Below, piece after piece: positions 54,501-64,000 of a stretch of DNA of 64,000 nucleotides. Under the pieces are notes generated by a model that saw only the letters and a list, made by a program, of their open reading frames with translations, ran no database searches and was not told where the DNA came from. A program made the translations under genes and the position numbers. The stretch is from Cyanophora paradoxa (taxonomy: Eukaryota > Glaucocystophyceae > Cyanophorales > Cyanophoraceae), in the NCBI GenBank assembly GCA_004431415.1, contig QPMI01000638.1, forward strand, positions 1-64,000, in the 5' to 3' direction. Numbering within the stretch: the stretch's first letter is position 1; every line of letters starts with the position of its first letter.

Positions 54501-57500
54501 CAGTCCCTGGATAACTGGCGCAGGTGGCGGAACTGGAGGAGGCACGAGGGTCTGGACCCGAAGCGGGGCAGAGAGAGAGCTTGACACGCCGGAAGCTGTA
54601 GAGAAGATCGCTGTGTACTCGTAGACAAAACCGCTGATGAGGTCTTCATCGTTGAACATTGTCTGGTTGCTTGTGAGCGTCGCAATGAGGGTTCCGTTCC
54701 GGTACACCAGTGTCAGAATGATTGGTGATGTGACGAATGGATATGAGACCGTCACAGCCACCGATGTCTGAGTGACATTGACGATGCTAAGCTGAGGTGC
54801 TGACGGCAGTGCGGATCTGCTAAAGGTAAGCCCAAATCTATCGGCCTATGCATAAGAATACACGCACGCAGCAGACGGCTGGTTGTTCTTCCTTAGCGCC
54901 TCGGCGAGCTTGTCCAGCGTTCGTAGAGCTGAGAGTGCAACATCCAGTGGGAGCTGACCGGCGGATCTGCGAAGAGAATTGTCGATAACAAACAGAAAGT
55001 TTCGCGACACACTGTACGACTCGAGCGCACTCTGAAGCCAGCAGAGTCGTGAGAATTTCGGCACCAGAAGCAGCAGTCCCCACAAGCAGGCCGTCAGTTG
55101 TGCCAACAATCTCGTTGATCGCTTGTATGGCTTGAATTGCCTCGCCAGGTTTAGATAGAAGGCCAGTGGAAAGCGAGCTGGAGACATTCGCAACAAGGTT
55201 CATGAAAACGTCCTTGACATCAGCTGCAGCGAGATCGTCGTCGCCAGAAGGGCAAAAACAGACGGGAAGTGCGCATGAAGCGACATTTGCCGACGAGCAT
55301 CTCACAATGATTGAAAAATCGCTGGCCCCGCCGATAGGCGTGAGGAAACCAACGTCTAGAAGAGTGAACGAGCGATCTGATGGTGTATTCTGCGGCGAGA
55401 GTCGTTGATTCCAGTGGTTGACATACCTGCGTGCGACTCGCAATCAAATGAACTCGCGCAAACGAAATGAAAATGGATCTTCACGCACGGGTCGCCCTGG
55501 TCAGCAGATACGCGAGTGGCGGTAGACACCTGCGTGCACGATACCTGGGAAGAAGGCGCTGAGTGAGTCTCTGCAAGTGCACGCGGGCAAAACATGTCAG
55601 TCGCACAGGAGAAATTGGCCCCGCTATGGTGGTGCGTCCAATGTTCTGCAAAATGTACGATCCTTGCATGTACACGTACAAGCCGTCAGGGCTTGTCCAC
55701 ATGGGGGCAGAAAGCGTCGGCAGGCCGATTGTGCATGCGAACGGCACTGAAATGTTTGACCCGGTGTTCATAAACGCCGACGAAGAGAGAATTGCATTGT
55801 AAGCGCCTCCAGCATCGCCAGCTTTGAGTAGGTCGGAGGCGATTCCTAGAGTCCTGCAGCGTAGGGAAGAGCATCGGGCGCATGAACGCATATTGGAACA
55901 GCCAATGCAGCAAGCAAACCGGTTGGAAAGAGAGAGAAGAGACAATGTTCCGTTTGGGTACACAATAGCGAGTGCCGATGCGCGTGTTGATGAATTGAAG
56001 GCGTCACGTACGTAAACCACGCAAGAAATGTAATAGAAAGGCATAATGCCGGGAGGCAAGTATATGTCCGCCAGTGTGTAGCTAGAAGTCCAATCCGACA
56101 AAAGCCTCTCGGAAGCAGAAATGTCGGACGCATTGATCGTGGACAACGCGGGGATGAACGCAAATCTATACGATAGGGGAGGGAATGGCGTATACCACGA
56201 CGGAGCCGTTAATGTAAACCTGGGCAGGAGTGTGTAAATAGATGAAGCAAAAGCGGTTCAGGTTGCGCGAATGACTACCTCGTGATAAGCGCAGAGCCGT
56301 TCGATGGTGATATCAAAAGGGCTCCGGCGCCTCCGGGCATTGGTGGTAGTGCAACAGTCACAGTGGTGGATGCCACACCAGTGCCAATCCGATCCGTGGC
56401 AATCTTTATTGAAGAATAAGCGCTGGGCAGCGTGCGGTGGTAAACCGCTTAAGATTGCACGCACGATGCTAAACACGTAAGTTGCTCCAGGCGTGAGAAT
56501 GTTTGACTTGATGACGAGGGTCGGCACATTCCGTGCGCTCGTCGTGTCAATTGTCGTCTCGTCTAGTACTAGCGTCGAGCCTGCGCAGGAACACATCAGC
56601 AACACGATCAAGAATAACCTGCGGTTGGCATCGCTGACCGGAGACACGCCACTCGTAGTCCAGGGTTTCGGGAGAAACGGGATCGTTAGATTTGATTGTG
56701 GCTGCCAGTTGCAGCCTCTGCGTGTAGCTGACTGGCCCCTCGGGCGCCATCTGTTGGATGGAAGTCAGACGGCGCACCAGCACGACAGGCACAGCGTGAC
56801 AGACCATTATTGTCACGGTGGGAACTGGGACATCGACTGCTGTCAAGGCTACAGATGCGTTACCACTCTTGAATCCTTGCGTCGCCAGGCACGTAAAGAT
56901 GTAGGGGGCAGATGAGACATCAGGAGGGAAGGCAACCGAGAGCGTCGATCCAACGGGGGCAGGTCCTGGCGGAAAAGCTGAGCTCTTAATGTGTCTGAAG
57001 CCGACCTATCACTTCGCACCGTCTACAAAACGCTCATCGAACGAGCATGGCCCTCCGAACTGGTCAATGCAAGACCACGTGAAATTCGCCGAGTGTGCTG
57101 GATCCGGAGTGGGCGCGGGAAGTTCAGTTGGAAAACCCCGAGCGCAATGCCCGGTAGCTTGGTCAAATATAGGCGATGAACAAGGGTTGCCAACCACCAT
57201 GCGTCCTCTCGAAATTGCGTTTTCAATCCCTTGAGCTTTCAGGTACCAAATAACGTCCTGCACGCAATTGTTGAGCACTCAAAAAACGTCCATACTGAAG
57301 TCAAATCGGAGTCACAGAAATTCGCACCTGACACGGCCTACAAGGTATCGAGACATTGAAAGCCGCCGAGTGGCGTCCTGGTGCAAACGATGACGGTAGA
57401 TTGATGCTTCCACGCTGAATAACAGCCGGCAAGCCGATGAAATTGTCCGGCCCCCAAGCCAAGCGAGAAACGGATGACGATGACGGATTATTCCACCCTA

Positions 57501-60500
57501 CCGGATAAAGTATTTAGTTGCAAGGAGGCGGATTCTTCATGGAATATATGGCGGGCACCAAAGTGCACAAAGCACATCGCAGTCTTGTTAGGTGATGCGG
57601 TGTCGATGCACGACACATCGTCGAGTGTAGGTGTGATAGGAACTTTCTCGCTGTCTCCAGACTGGCTGAGGAGCCGGCGGTCATGTGCAGAAACCAGCTC
57701 CATGAGCCTTCTCCGTGATCCAGAAGCGCCGGCTTTCCAGAGAGGCGCAGCATTTGCGTATGGGTCCGTGGCAGTGCATGTTAGGACCTGCGTCGCGTAC
57801 CGATCCCATCATCAGCCATTGGAGCAGTGCGCCAAAGATTTGGACACACGGTCGTGAGAACGACAGGGACGGTGCGATCGCCACCCTTGACTACAACGCT
57901 CAGAGGCGCATCCAGGGCGGCAAGCGTGATGGTGTCCGAGCTTGAAATGGACGGATCCGATGTCTGGAAAACCAAAAACGTAACAGCATATGTGGTTCGG
58001 GATTTGAGGGCGTTCGGAGGAATTGTCAGCGTTCTCGTTGAGGAACCTGCATACAGAGGGACCTCGATGGCCTGACCGGGAGGATCTATGGGCAGAATCG
58101 ACCACTGCCCCAATCCCCATAAGAAAGAGCGCGACCAGGATGTCAAACTCGCGTACCTGGAAGCTTAACTCCGGTGCGAGTCCTGGAAAAACGCCATAGC
58201 AGTACACGGGCGCAAGCGTCGTCTGCAGAACAAGAGCCGTTCTGGCCAGGAAAGATTGCGTCCTCGAACCGACGATACTCGCCTGCAAATTATGCGGCAA
58301 GTTCAAAAAACCGACAGCAGCGCCGCAAAGCGTCGATGCGCGTGCGCACCGCTGGAATAGGGAGAGGCAAAATTGTTGAGGTGGCGTAGGCTGTCGAGGT
58401 GGATCCGAATGTGTTCGCAGCAGTCACAATCCATGTGAACGTTGAGCCTGTGGATGAGAGGGGTTATGTAGAGGCGATCAGGGACTCCAAAGCTACATAC
58501 CGGCCAGCAAAAATTGGGAAGGGACCAACACGATCGATCGGGATTGCGAACGAAGAAATTGCTGGAGCCGTTCCACGATAGACGCATTGGTCGAGGCTGA
58601 TTCTGGAAATACGACGCGTTGAGAATTAAGGCGCGACTACTTGCATAATTGCGATCGCTGATCTCTTTGAGCGCGAGCAATAACAGGCTTACCTAGCCTC
58701 CACGTAAATGAGACGTGACGGCCTGCTGTTCCTGATGTCGCTGATGCATCAAGGGTTAGATCCGAGCACGGGGCTATTGTCGACGGAGCGAGCAGCGATG
58801 TTTTTGTTGTCTCATCACAGCTCGTTCCGGCCTGCCGCTGAACACGGACTGTGGCGCCAGGGTTCCAGGCTGCCCCTAGTCCCGTCACAGATGTCCTTCA
58901 AGTATAGACATGCATCAGAATCGGAGAAGACGCGCGCGATGCAGAGCATGTGGAATAACTTACGGCGTGCAGGAGTCAAAGAAATGGGGACGCAGAGGCG
59001 TCCAGGATGCAAGAGTCGGGGAGCCACAAACGACTGACGCGGTTGCGATTGCATTGGGGACAAGCGAGATGTTCTTGCCCTGGATTTTAAAGGATTGGTG
59101 TGGCATGCGGAAATCGAATCGGTGGGGTCAACTGACCTCGCGTAAACTCGATTCCTTGCCCAGCGAAACGGTTATCACGTTGGGTCCGGTGATTGCACAC
59201 ACTGCGTCCTCTCCAATAGCCGCAGACGTGGCCCCGTCGAACAATGTGCAGTTTGAGCCATATGTATCCGCTAGCGGGACCGCGGACGCGATGAAAGATG
59301 GTACGAACGAAACGAGACGCGAGCCCCGCGGTAGCGCCACGTTCTAAAAAAAAGTAAGACGCAGCGAAGCGTGCAAGAAGAGTCTGCCTCGCCTGATCGA
59401 AGACAATTTGCAGGCGTGTGCAATCCAACATGGTTGCTGCTGTCGGAACTGGCCCCGCGGGCTGATATTCAAAGTTCGCGATCGTCACTGCGTTTCACGT
59501 GCTAGTTAGTGCCCGGTTCAATGGGCAAGCGAAGAAAAGCAGAACTGCAATTCGTTCAAACCTTCGTACGATGTCGACGTGCGTGGCTCGGCGGCCGGGT
59601 AGCGCCAAAGATTCATTCGCACGCGCTGTTTCGCAGGGGTTGGGATGAACTGCCACACGACCAGGTCAGAAACATGCATACGGGCCAGGGAGGCGGAAAT
59701 CGGAGAGCGTGAAGTGAAAGCTCACCGGGGCGACGAGAGACCCCTCAAACATCGGCTCCGGCTTCACTTCTGTGCTCAGAAGATTTGAAGTACAATGCCT
59801 GCGCGTGGAGGGAATCATGAACAACGCTGCGCCAGACTCGCTCACTGCTAAAACAGACCAGCCCTTATATACACGGAAAAGCGCAGTGCCGGCAGTCCAG
59901 ACAACTGCGAAGGATTGAATGCGTGTGACGAGTGCATTGCTAATTTGAAGCCGCGCACCCTTGACCGTGAGACGCACCGCTGGATCGCCAGTTGCGTTCA
60001 TTACTACACGTAGCTTGGCTGGGCGATAGTTACGAATCTGCGCGAAAGTCAGTACGGAAAAGCGCGCTAGTTGAAAATGGTACAGTACCGGGTCATAGGC
60101 GGCTCCAAACTGCAAACGAGTCGGGTCACTGCCATTTCCAAACTGACTGAACTCCACAGCCATCTCGCGATTCGGCCACAACGGAGATCCCGTCTGCAAA
60201 ACCTTTAGGAATGATGCTCGACTGCTTTTGAGAGCAATGCAGTCACTCTGTCTGCGCACCCGCTCCTCTTCCTGCATGCAGCAAAGTGAGCAAACGAAAA
60301 ACCGCGAATCACAAAGATACGACAACACACCCAGAAGAAGAGACCCAGTACGACGTTGGGGTCATTAAAGGGCAGGGGTCCCTCGAGCCACCACAGGTAT
60401 GTGCCGTAGCTTAGCACCTGTGCCCTGCTCAGCTAGAGAGAGACTCAATATCGCTCAAAAGCGAGCACATCCTGGAGCACGACCTCCCTGCGGGAAAGCA

Positions 60501-62288
60501 ACGCAGGAAAATCAGCTGTCCGGCACAAGCCTGTTTAAGCTGTTAAAGACCACTATCACGTACGTTGAGAACCACCGCCCGTCTCTTCGGCGACGAAGGG
60601 AGAGATGAAGAGCGCCAGTTCCGTCGACGTAAAGGTCTTCTGCGCTGTTGCTCCAATCTGCAGAGGATGGTATTGAGACGGCGCGGAACGCCAAGGATGG
60701 AGAGAAAAAGACTACGGGTAGAGATGTGCAGGATGGGGAGCGAGGCGAGCGGGAGGGGGTAATAGGAGTGGGGAGGGGGGAGCAGTGAGAGAGATAGGAC
60801 GGCAGAGGGGGTTGGGCTTCCCCCCCTCTCCCAGGGGGGTGGGGAGGGGGTGACTGGGGGAGGAAAGGGGGTGGGAGGGGTGGGGGGTGGGGGGGGGGTT
60901 GGGGGGGGGGGGGGGAGAGGAGGAGGCGGGGAGGGGGGGGGGTGTCGGGTGGTGAAGGGGGAAAAAGGGGGAGAGGCGAGAAAGAGGGATTGGGGGGGGG
61001 GGGGGATAGGGGGTGAGAAGGGCGGGGGAGAAGGGGGGGGGGGGGGGGTGTCGGGTGGTGAAGGGGGAAAAAGGGGGAGAGGCGAGAAAGAGGGATTGGG
61101 GGGGATAGGGGTGAGAAGGGGCGGGGAGAAGGGGGGGGGGGGTGGGGGCGGGGGGCGGGGAGGGGGGGGCATAACGAAGGGTAACGCGAGACTGAACGAC
61201 GAGAGCGGGGGGCGGGGACGGGAACGGGGAAAAGGAAGGTGGGCAGGGGTAGCTGGCGGGAGCGGGGGCTTACAGTTCCCTGGAAAACAATGTGAAATGT
61301 CAGCACAGGGCAGCCGGGTAATGCCAAGTGAGGACGGCAAAAGGTATTCACCGCCTGGGTCAAGGACGGAATTTAACGCAACCTTCTTCGCCCAGACTCG
61401 CCCCGCCCATTGCAACTGGTCGCTGCCTCGCGCCACTAGTGCGCGGGCTAGCGCCAATGCCGGAAGGCCTTCGTGCGAATACCTGACCGAGGAGTGAGCT
61501 GCATTCCAACGAAGACGTTAGCGAGCGCACCGAGAGTTCAGCGACAGGGGGATCTGCGCGCTTCGCGGCACCAGCACCAGATCCAGGAGCGTTGCGCGTG
61601 GGTCGCCCGAAGCATCGATCTCCCATTCGCCCCCATCGCGCACTGGCACGGTGGGCTGGGCTTCCGACGGGCGGTTCAGCCAGCCTCCCGAGTATGTCGA
61701 GTACGTCTCCCGCGCGGCCGAGTTTAGCGTGTAGAAGTAAGCGGCGACCGACAAGTTGCTCCGGTCTATGCCCGGAGGCACGCTCACAGAGCCAGCTAAC
61801 CGGCCAGTCTCGTTTGTTGAGAGTGTGAGCCCGAAGTCAGGCACCGTGGAAACTGCGAGGTGTGTCAGGGCTGAGGGCGCGCGACAGCAGCCGCAGCGTC
61901 ATGAAAAGGCTAAAGGCACGCGGCGGCAGATGCGGCCGCGTGAAGAGCACAGGCGCGCGCGAGGCGGCAGCTGCAGCTGCAGCCGCATTCCACGCGCACC
62001 GAAAAGAGTCGGGCACGGGATAGAGGACTGGCTGAGGTTGGCGGTGGTTGCGGCCGCTGCCATGTCGACAAAGATGAAGTTCTCTTCCCCGGCGGCCTCG
62101 GCGATTCGCCGTTCCTCGTCCGGGGAAAGGAGTTTCCTCGAGCGCAAGGCATGCACGGCGGAGGCAGACACGACAACAATGAGCAGAACGATATATTGTT
62201 GATATTGCGGCCTCCGCTTCCGCCGACTGTGAAATGCTGCGCCGCTCTTCCTTAGACGAAACTGCGCCGACTTTCGCCTATCGGCCAT
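31466..62288 (-). CDS. Giant multi-exon REJ/FN3 cell-surface protein gene
   Basis: Minus-strand host gene of about 30.8 kb. The first exon starts MADRRKSAQF (62288) with a hydrophobic signal segment (YIVLLIVVVSASAVHA). It is followed by ectodomain exons, a REJ-like region (about 56.3-58.9 kb), a Cys-rich module, dozens of FN3-like units of about 91 residues (PSAP..., RNGT, GLLPG-x-x-Y-x-YTA), a second Cys-rich module, a transmembrane helix at about 31690-31770 and a Pro-rich tail ending DDARQEA at 31466. Exons join through 58-76 bp GT-AG introns in frame. Probable type I surface receptor or adhesin. One frame break lies at about 43358. Exons between 56 and 61 kb are less certain, and a split into two genes cannot be excluded. 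Confidence 0.7.
31690..31775 (-). other. Transmembrane helix of the giant surface protein
   Basis: The minus strand encodes STLVAVVVGAVVGGMVV followed by more Val/Ala and then YRYRR. This is a classic single-pass helix with a basic stop-transfer, followed by a short Pro-rich tail to the stop codon at 31466. Confidence 0.75.
32590..33400 (-). other. Cys-rich membrane-proximal module, copy 2
   Basis: The minus strand reads a W-x-N-x-x-GYFVQVAYTIRNLGSAAIAGP segment, then (across an intron) NQRLDG...GGASDFALVVRC and ACTLPACFCLNG, then a VTYTVTNLENKPVKAGERF segment. It is homologous to the module at 55180-55760. Likely a beta-sandwich ectodomain; no named family assigned. Confidence 0.5.
35281..35356 (-). 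other. Intron with 25-base poly-C tract
   Basis: On the minus strand the intron begins GTGCTCGTTCC and ends TTTTCGCAG, and carries an uninterrupted run of 25 C (35294-35318 as G on the plus strand). The flanking exons encode LYDSATGSLLARFP and GAALNVTNLQAP. Confidence 0.65.
36193..36252 (-). other. 60-bp GT-AG intron of the giant gene
   Basis: Minus strand GTGCGCACACTG...CTTGTCTGTCCAG. It separates a Cys-rich exon (GCGAHTETRE region shifts out of frame after it) from the exon beginning GNGNNGPSGRKEC. Confidence 0.65.
37351..37410 (-). other. 60-bp in-frame intron in the FN3 array
   Basis: Minus strand GTACACCCCC...TTGTCTCTTAG. It has no stop codon in frame, so an uncorrected ORF carries about 20 foreign residues (GYLHPC region) in the middle of an FN3 unit; removing it restores the GLLPG-type spacing of neighbours. 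Confidence 0.65.
39345..42640 (-). repeat. Higher-order FN3 cassette, copy 1
   Basis: This block of about 3.2 kb (about a dozen FN3 units) recurs with near identity at 45736-48990 (constant offset 6,391 bp). Sub-blocks recur at 42750-43345, 43690-44720 and 48790-50725. Confidence 0.8.
42643..42752 (-). repeat. Divergent AT-richer FN3 segment inside the cassette array
   Basis: This 110-bp stretch is noticeably more AT-rich than the rest and encodes a unique part-unit (SSLSTILQITTRPSSPVL, then VFSVQATSIFVHVAV) spliced in frame between two cassette blocks. It marks a boundary between recombined copies. Confidence 0.55.
43358..43415 (-). repeat. Out-of-frame recombination junction in the FN3 exon
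   Basis: The expected cassette sequence stops at GCCCGTGTCT and is replaced by CTGACAGCACCTCCGGACCCAAC, which is present twice here (43357 and 43394) and once at 45367. The join shifts the reading frame: minus-strand ORFs of 3,291 and 2,402 residues end and begin around it and overlap in different frames. Confidence 0.7.
45736..48990 (-). repeat. Higher-order FN3 cassette, copy 2
   Basis: Near-identical to 39345-42600 at a constant offset of 6,391 bp, including identical synonymous positions over long stretches, with only scattered single-base differences. Confidence 0.8.
48790..50725 (-). repeat. Higher-order FN3 cassette, copy 3 (partial)
   Basis: Matches 39440-41325 at offset 9,352 bp before and 9,400 bp after a 48-bp net insertion. 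Similarity stops abruptly at about 50725, where unique FN3 units take over. Confidence 0.8.
48881..48945 (-). repeat. 48-bp net in-frame insertion in one FN3 copy
   Basis: Relative to the other cassettes, this copy has an extra segment (minus strand encoding SSSAASSFGTRHTRRSLA) between YTAIFE and GNSAES. It is rich in AAGAAG/AGCAGCAGAAG on the plus strand. The reading frame is kept. Confidence 0.7.
52460..52517 (-). other. 58-bp GT-AG intron
   Basis: Minus strand GTTCGTGCTGAATGG...CATCCCCGCAG. Exons on either side join as SELSPG and TLYIFHAHYVG. Confidence 0.7.
52772..52839 (-). other. 68-bp GT-AG intron
   Basis: Minus strand GTCAGTCCGC...TTGCGCTCAG. Exons join within an FN3 unit (AAGQTY to YTAIAISVQGALS). 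Confidence 0.7.
53116..53178 (-). other. 63-bp GT-AG intron
   Basis: Minus strand GTAAGCTCGG...GTGTGGTGCAG. Exons join as GLIPGV and YSYTAWVVGKG, which restores the FN3 pattern. Confidence 0.75.
54422..54481 (-). other. 60-bp in-frame intron
   Basis: Minus strand GTACGTCGCGCC...TTTATCGTAG. Unspliced, it reads as a spurious hydrophobic stretch (LVVCFFMTFIVG) in an FN3 unit; removal leaves NVTSTS joined to VAFRLTYDAF. Confidence 0.7.
55180..55760 (-). other. Cys-rich module, copy 1
   Basis: The minus strand encodes WTSPDGLYVYMQGSYILQNIG and RTTIAGP, then (after an intron) NQRLSPQ, GGASDFSIIVRC and SCALPVCFCPSG. It is the same order of motifs as 32590-33400, now on the N-terminal side of the FN3 array. 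Confidence 0.55.
56258..58890 (-). other. REJ-like (receptor for egg jelly) region, several exons
   Basis: Minus-strand exon pieces show REJ signatures in order: SLLAPSTIAPCSDLTLDAS with SGTAGRHVSFTWRLG (58690-58860), STFTWIVTAANTFGSTST (about 58380-58470), then PPNALKSRTTYAVTFLVF and VVVKGGDRTVPV (57850-58060). Introns with GT-AG ends separate them. REJ regions occur in polycystin-1-like and sperm or protist surface proteins. Exact exon limits are not resolved. Confidence 0.6.
59666..60250 (-). other. N-terminal ectodomain exon of the giant gene
   Basis: The minus strand reads MAVEFSQFGNGSDPTRLQFG..., then RLQISNALVTRIQSFAVVW and TALFRVYKGWSVLAV. The alternation of strands and a W...G-x-A-L-F-R-V pattern is reminiscent of a concanavalin/LamG-like sandwich. 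It is not a firm domain call. Confidence 0.4.
60720..61180 (-). repeat. Large polypurine/polypyrimidine tract in a probable intron
   Basis: On the plus strand this is almost pure G with A and T interruptions, including a duplicated GGGGTGTCGGGTGGTGAAGGGGG segment (60941 and 61045). On the coding (minus) strand it is a C/T-rich tract of more than 400 bp, so Pro/Ser ORFs across it are not genes. It lies between ectodomain exons of the giant gene, most likely in an intron. Confidence 0.65.
61500..62288 (-). other. First two exons and signal peptide of the giant gene
   Basis: Exon 1 begins at 62288 with a basic N terminus (RRKRRPQYQQ), a hydrophobic core YIVLLIVVVSASA, and a likely cleavage after VHA. 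It continues LRSRKLLSPDEERRIAEAAG to about 62007. Exon 2 (about 61520-61851) reads STVPDFGLTLSTNETG..., then WLNRPSEAQPTVPV. The intron between has a CCTCGCAG acceptor. Confidence 0.55.
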
Positions 62289-62884
62289 CTCGCCTATTGC
62301 CTCAGTACTAACTGGATCTTGTCTTGTCGATCTAGTGCTCGGTAGTGCTCGGCCGCTCATCCTTAGACGACTAGTGCTCGGTCTAGACGACCAGCCGCTT
62401 TTGTGCCGAGCCTTGGTGCATTGCCACGCCGATCGCCCTAGCCCTAATAGCCTTTTCGCCGACTTGAGAACTAGCGAATTCGCGCCGAGTACTCGTTGTT
62501 TTGGCTGCGGTCCATTCGGCCGGCACGCACTTCAAATAGCGGGTCAGCGCCTCCGGAACCGCAGCAATGCCGCGATCTAGCTAGTCCGCCGGCGCGATGC
62601 GTCTTTCAACGGCGTACCCTGGCCAGAGGTACTTGCCTCCTAGGTACTTGCCAAGATTTAACTATGATGATAGTTTTAGGGCTCCATACTTGCAATTGCA
62701 CAAATGATCATGAAGGTTTATCGTATGCATACGATGCATATGGCCAGATGTACATGTTGGCCACATCGAAGGCCAGTCCCAATCCAAAATCGGAATCATC
62801 ACGAAAAGGCAGTGCAGCATTCATAATTTCTGGCAGACTGGATCTGAACTGTTAATGCATGTGCAAACCGCACTGCAGTGATTG
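62289..62884. other. Intergenic region between U2AF gene and giant gene
   Basis: About 600 bp with no supported gene. It holds repeated CTAGTGCTCGG units (62332-62390) and TAGGTACTTGCC pairs, and must contain the promoter of the giant gene and the 3' end of the U2AF transcript (both on the minus strand). Confidence 0.5.
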
Positions 62885-64000
62885 CTACGACAGCTCTCGC
62901 CTATCAAAGACACCCTCGTCTACGAACTGTACCATCACGAGGTTCCCACCGAACTGATGATGAATTAAGAAAAAAAGCAGGCGAACAGGGAAATGATTCA
63001 CACACCTTCCGGCCTGCCAGTGCTCCCGTTGCCTTCTGTGCATCCTCGACCGTCGCGTACTTGACGTAAATCTATGTGCGTATGAAGAAAAGTGAGGCTG
63101 ATAATGCAAGGAGAAATCGATTGCACCTTGCCACATCCTGGTTGGCCTGGCCTCGGAATAACAACCTCAAGGAGGGACCCGTGCTTCGAGCACTCCGTTT
63201 GGATGTCTTCCATGAGCTGCAGAAAGATTGGCATTTTACAAGAGAAGTGCACACGGCAGGGCTCACGTCCAGGTAGTCCTGCTCATCCAACAGCTCCTCC
63301 GGTTTGACCATATTCGCCAGAGAGATGACCTTGCTTGTGGGACCCGTCGATGCTGGAGGCGTCGCGGCTGCCAAGCCAGGTCCGCCAGGTGTGGGAAGAA
63401 TGGGTACGTTGGCGGCCGGTGCGTTAGCGCCACCCATGAGCGCAAGCACTTGAGCGGCGCCAGGAATGCCTGGCTGCGAGTCACCAGGCAAAAGCACATG
63501 GTAAGGCCAGGGGGCAAACCAGCTGCAGCCATTGCTTGAGCAGAGGGAACGCCGCCGTTCGCGATGACATCATGCACCCCCGGAATGAAATCTGAGCGGC
63601 GTTCAGGGATCGCTTTTAATGGAAGGAGGGATGTGCACCTTTCGGGCGCCCCACACGTATTTGCCTTGCGTGCAGGGTGGCTCCGTCCTGAGGGGGCAGA
63701 GTGAGGCTGAAAGCCGCTCGGGCCCGAGAGTCGGGCGATAAGCACCAGGAGTAGGCAGTTCTGCGCATCAGGAGGGGTGCGGAGCTCGACAAAGCCGAAC
63801 TTGCCCTCGGTGGAGAGCCAGACCGAAGCAACGGGGGGCACGGTCGCGAGGCCAGCGGCAATCATTGCTTGGTTGAAGAACTCAGTGAGCGATGCCTGTG
63901 AAGTATTAGCAAAAAGGAAGAGGGAGGGGCAACTCGATACAGCACACCTCCGTCAGGCCGACGCCCGTGGGGAGGTTTCCTGAGGAAGAGGGGGTAACCC
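62885..64000 (-). CDS. Splicing factor U2AF large subunit, 3' part (runs off window)
   Basis: Minus-strand exons encode the end of RRM2 (VWLSTEGKFGFVELRTPPDA, then DGATLHARQIRVGRPK), a linker (DFIPGVHDVIAN...), and the C-terminal UHM domain (SKVISLANMVKPEELLDEQDY; DIQTECSKHGSLLEVVIPRP; IYVKYATVEDAQKATGALAGRK). The last exon, 62885-62926, ends DRRELS. Introns of about 50-77 bp with GT-AG ends lie at 62927-63003, 63072-63126 and 63217-63266. The protein binds polypyrimidine tracts at 3' splice sites. The upstream part, with RRM1 and the start, lies beyond the window. The exon junction near 63480 is unclear. Confidence 0.88.

Larger units (their letters stand above)
36850..54820 (-). repeat. Array of FN3-like repeats, mostly in one exon
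   Basis: Units of about 270-280 bp each encode an FN3-like domain with P-[ST]-AP at the boundary, PxDGS in the middle, RNGT or RGGV, and GLLPG-x-x-Y-x-YTA near the end. From 52459 down to 37411 there is no intron, an exon of about 15 kb. Plus-strand ORFs over this array, including 239- and 258-residue ones, are codon-bias shadows and are not annotated. Confidence 0.85.

Noticed and set aside
60512-61497. Pro-rich minus-strand and Gly-rich plus-strand ORFs
   Set aside because: They are translations of a simple-sequence G/C tract, probably intronic.

Overview
The window is a eukaryotic nuclear locus. GC-rich host DNA with short spliceosomal GT-AG introns (about 58-76 bp) flanks one AT-rich integrated DNA virus or transposon of the Polinton/Maverick type. 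The host species cannot be named from the sequence. Fibronectin-III/REJ surface proteins and compact introns in a GC-rich genome would suit a unicellular protist or alga, but that is inference.

The mobile element occupies 444-28432 (27,989 bp). It is bounded by an exact 6-bp target-site duplication (ACCGTC at 438-443 and 28433-28438) and by inverted terminal repeats of about 1.38 kb, each tipped by a palindrome of about 95 bp. Inside are a rve-family integrase, a protein-primed type B DNA polymerase, a D5-like SF3 primase-helicase, an A32/FtsK-like packaging ATPase, a double-jelly-roll major capsid protein and two related minor capsid (penton-like) proteins. This is the core set of a virion-forming Polinton or Polinton-like virus. 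No maturation protease was recognised.

The left half (2.6-11.2 kb) is an adhesion and entry-like accessory region. It holds four paralogous fibre genes with a shared N-terminal module and different C-terminal heads (two C1q-like). It also has one long fibre built from phage tail-fibre-type His-x-His repeats, and a patatin-like phospholipase fused to an F5/8 type C (discoidin) domain. Other accessory genes encode an AdoMet-decarboxylase-like protein next to the left terminal repeat, a DUF723/PD-(D/E)XK nuclease, a small DUF723 protein, an AT-hook protein and a DUF5710-like protein. Two candidate promoter classes are visible: an AAAAAWTGAC element 30-80 nt upstream of helicase and small or nuclease genes, and a TAAAG-type element abutting the ATG of structural, fibre, polymerase, integrase and patatin genes. 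Many left-half genes carry single-base frame breaks, mostly in short homopolymers. These may be residual sequencing errors or real decay. The capsid/ATPase block is intact.

The right flank (28.4-31.5 kb) has no convincing gene and holds tandem duplications. From 62288 down to 31466 runs one giant minus-strand host gene: signal peptide, N-terminal ectodomain exons, REJ-like region, a Cys-rich module, dozens of FN3-like repeats in a huge near-uninterrupted exon, a second copy of the Cys-rich module, a transmembrane helix and a short proline-rich tail. The FN3 exon contains higher-order repeats of kilobase cassettes and one out-of-frame recombination junction. At the right edge (62885-64000, minus, partial) lies the 3' half of the splicing factor U2AF large subunit.
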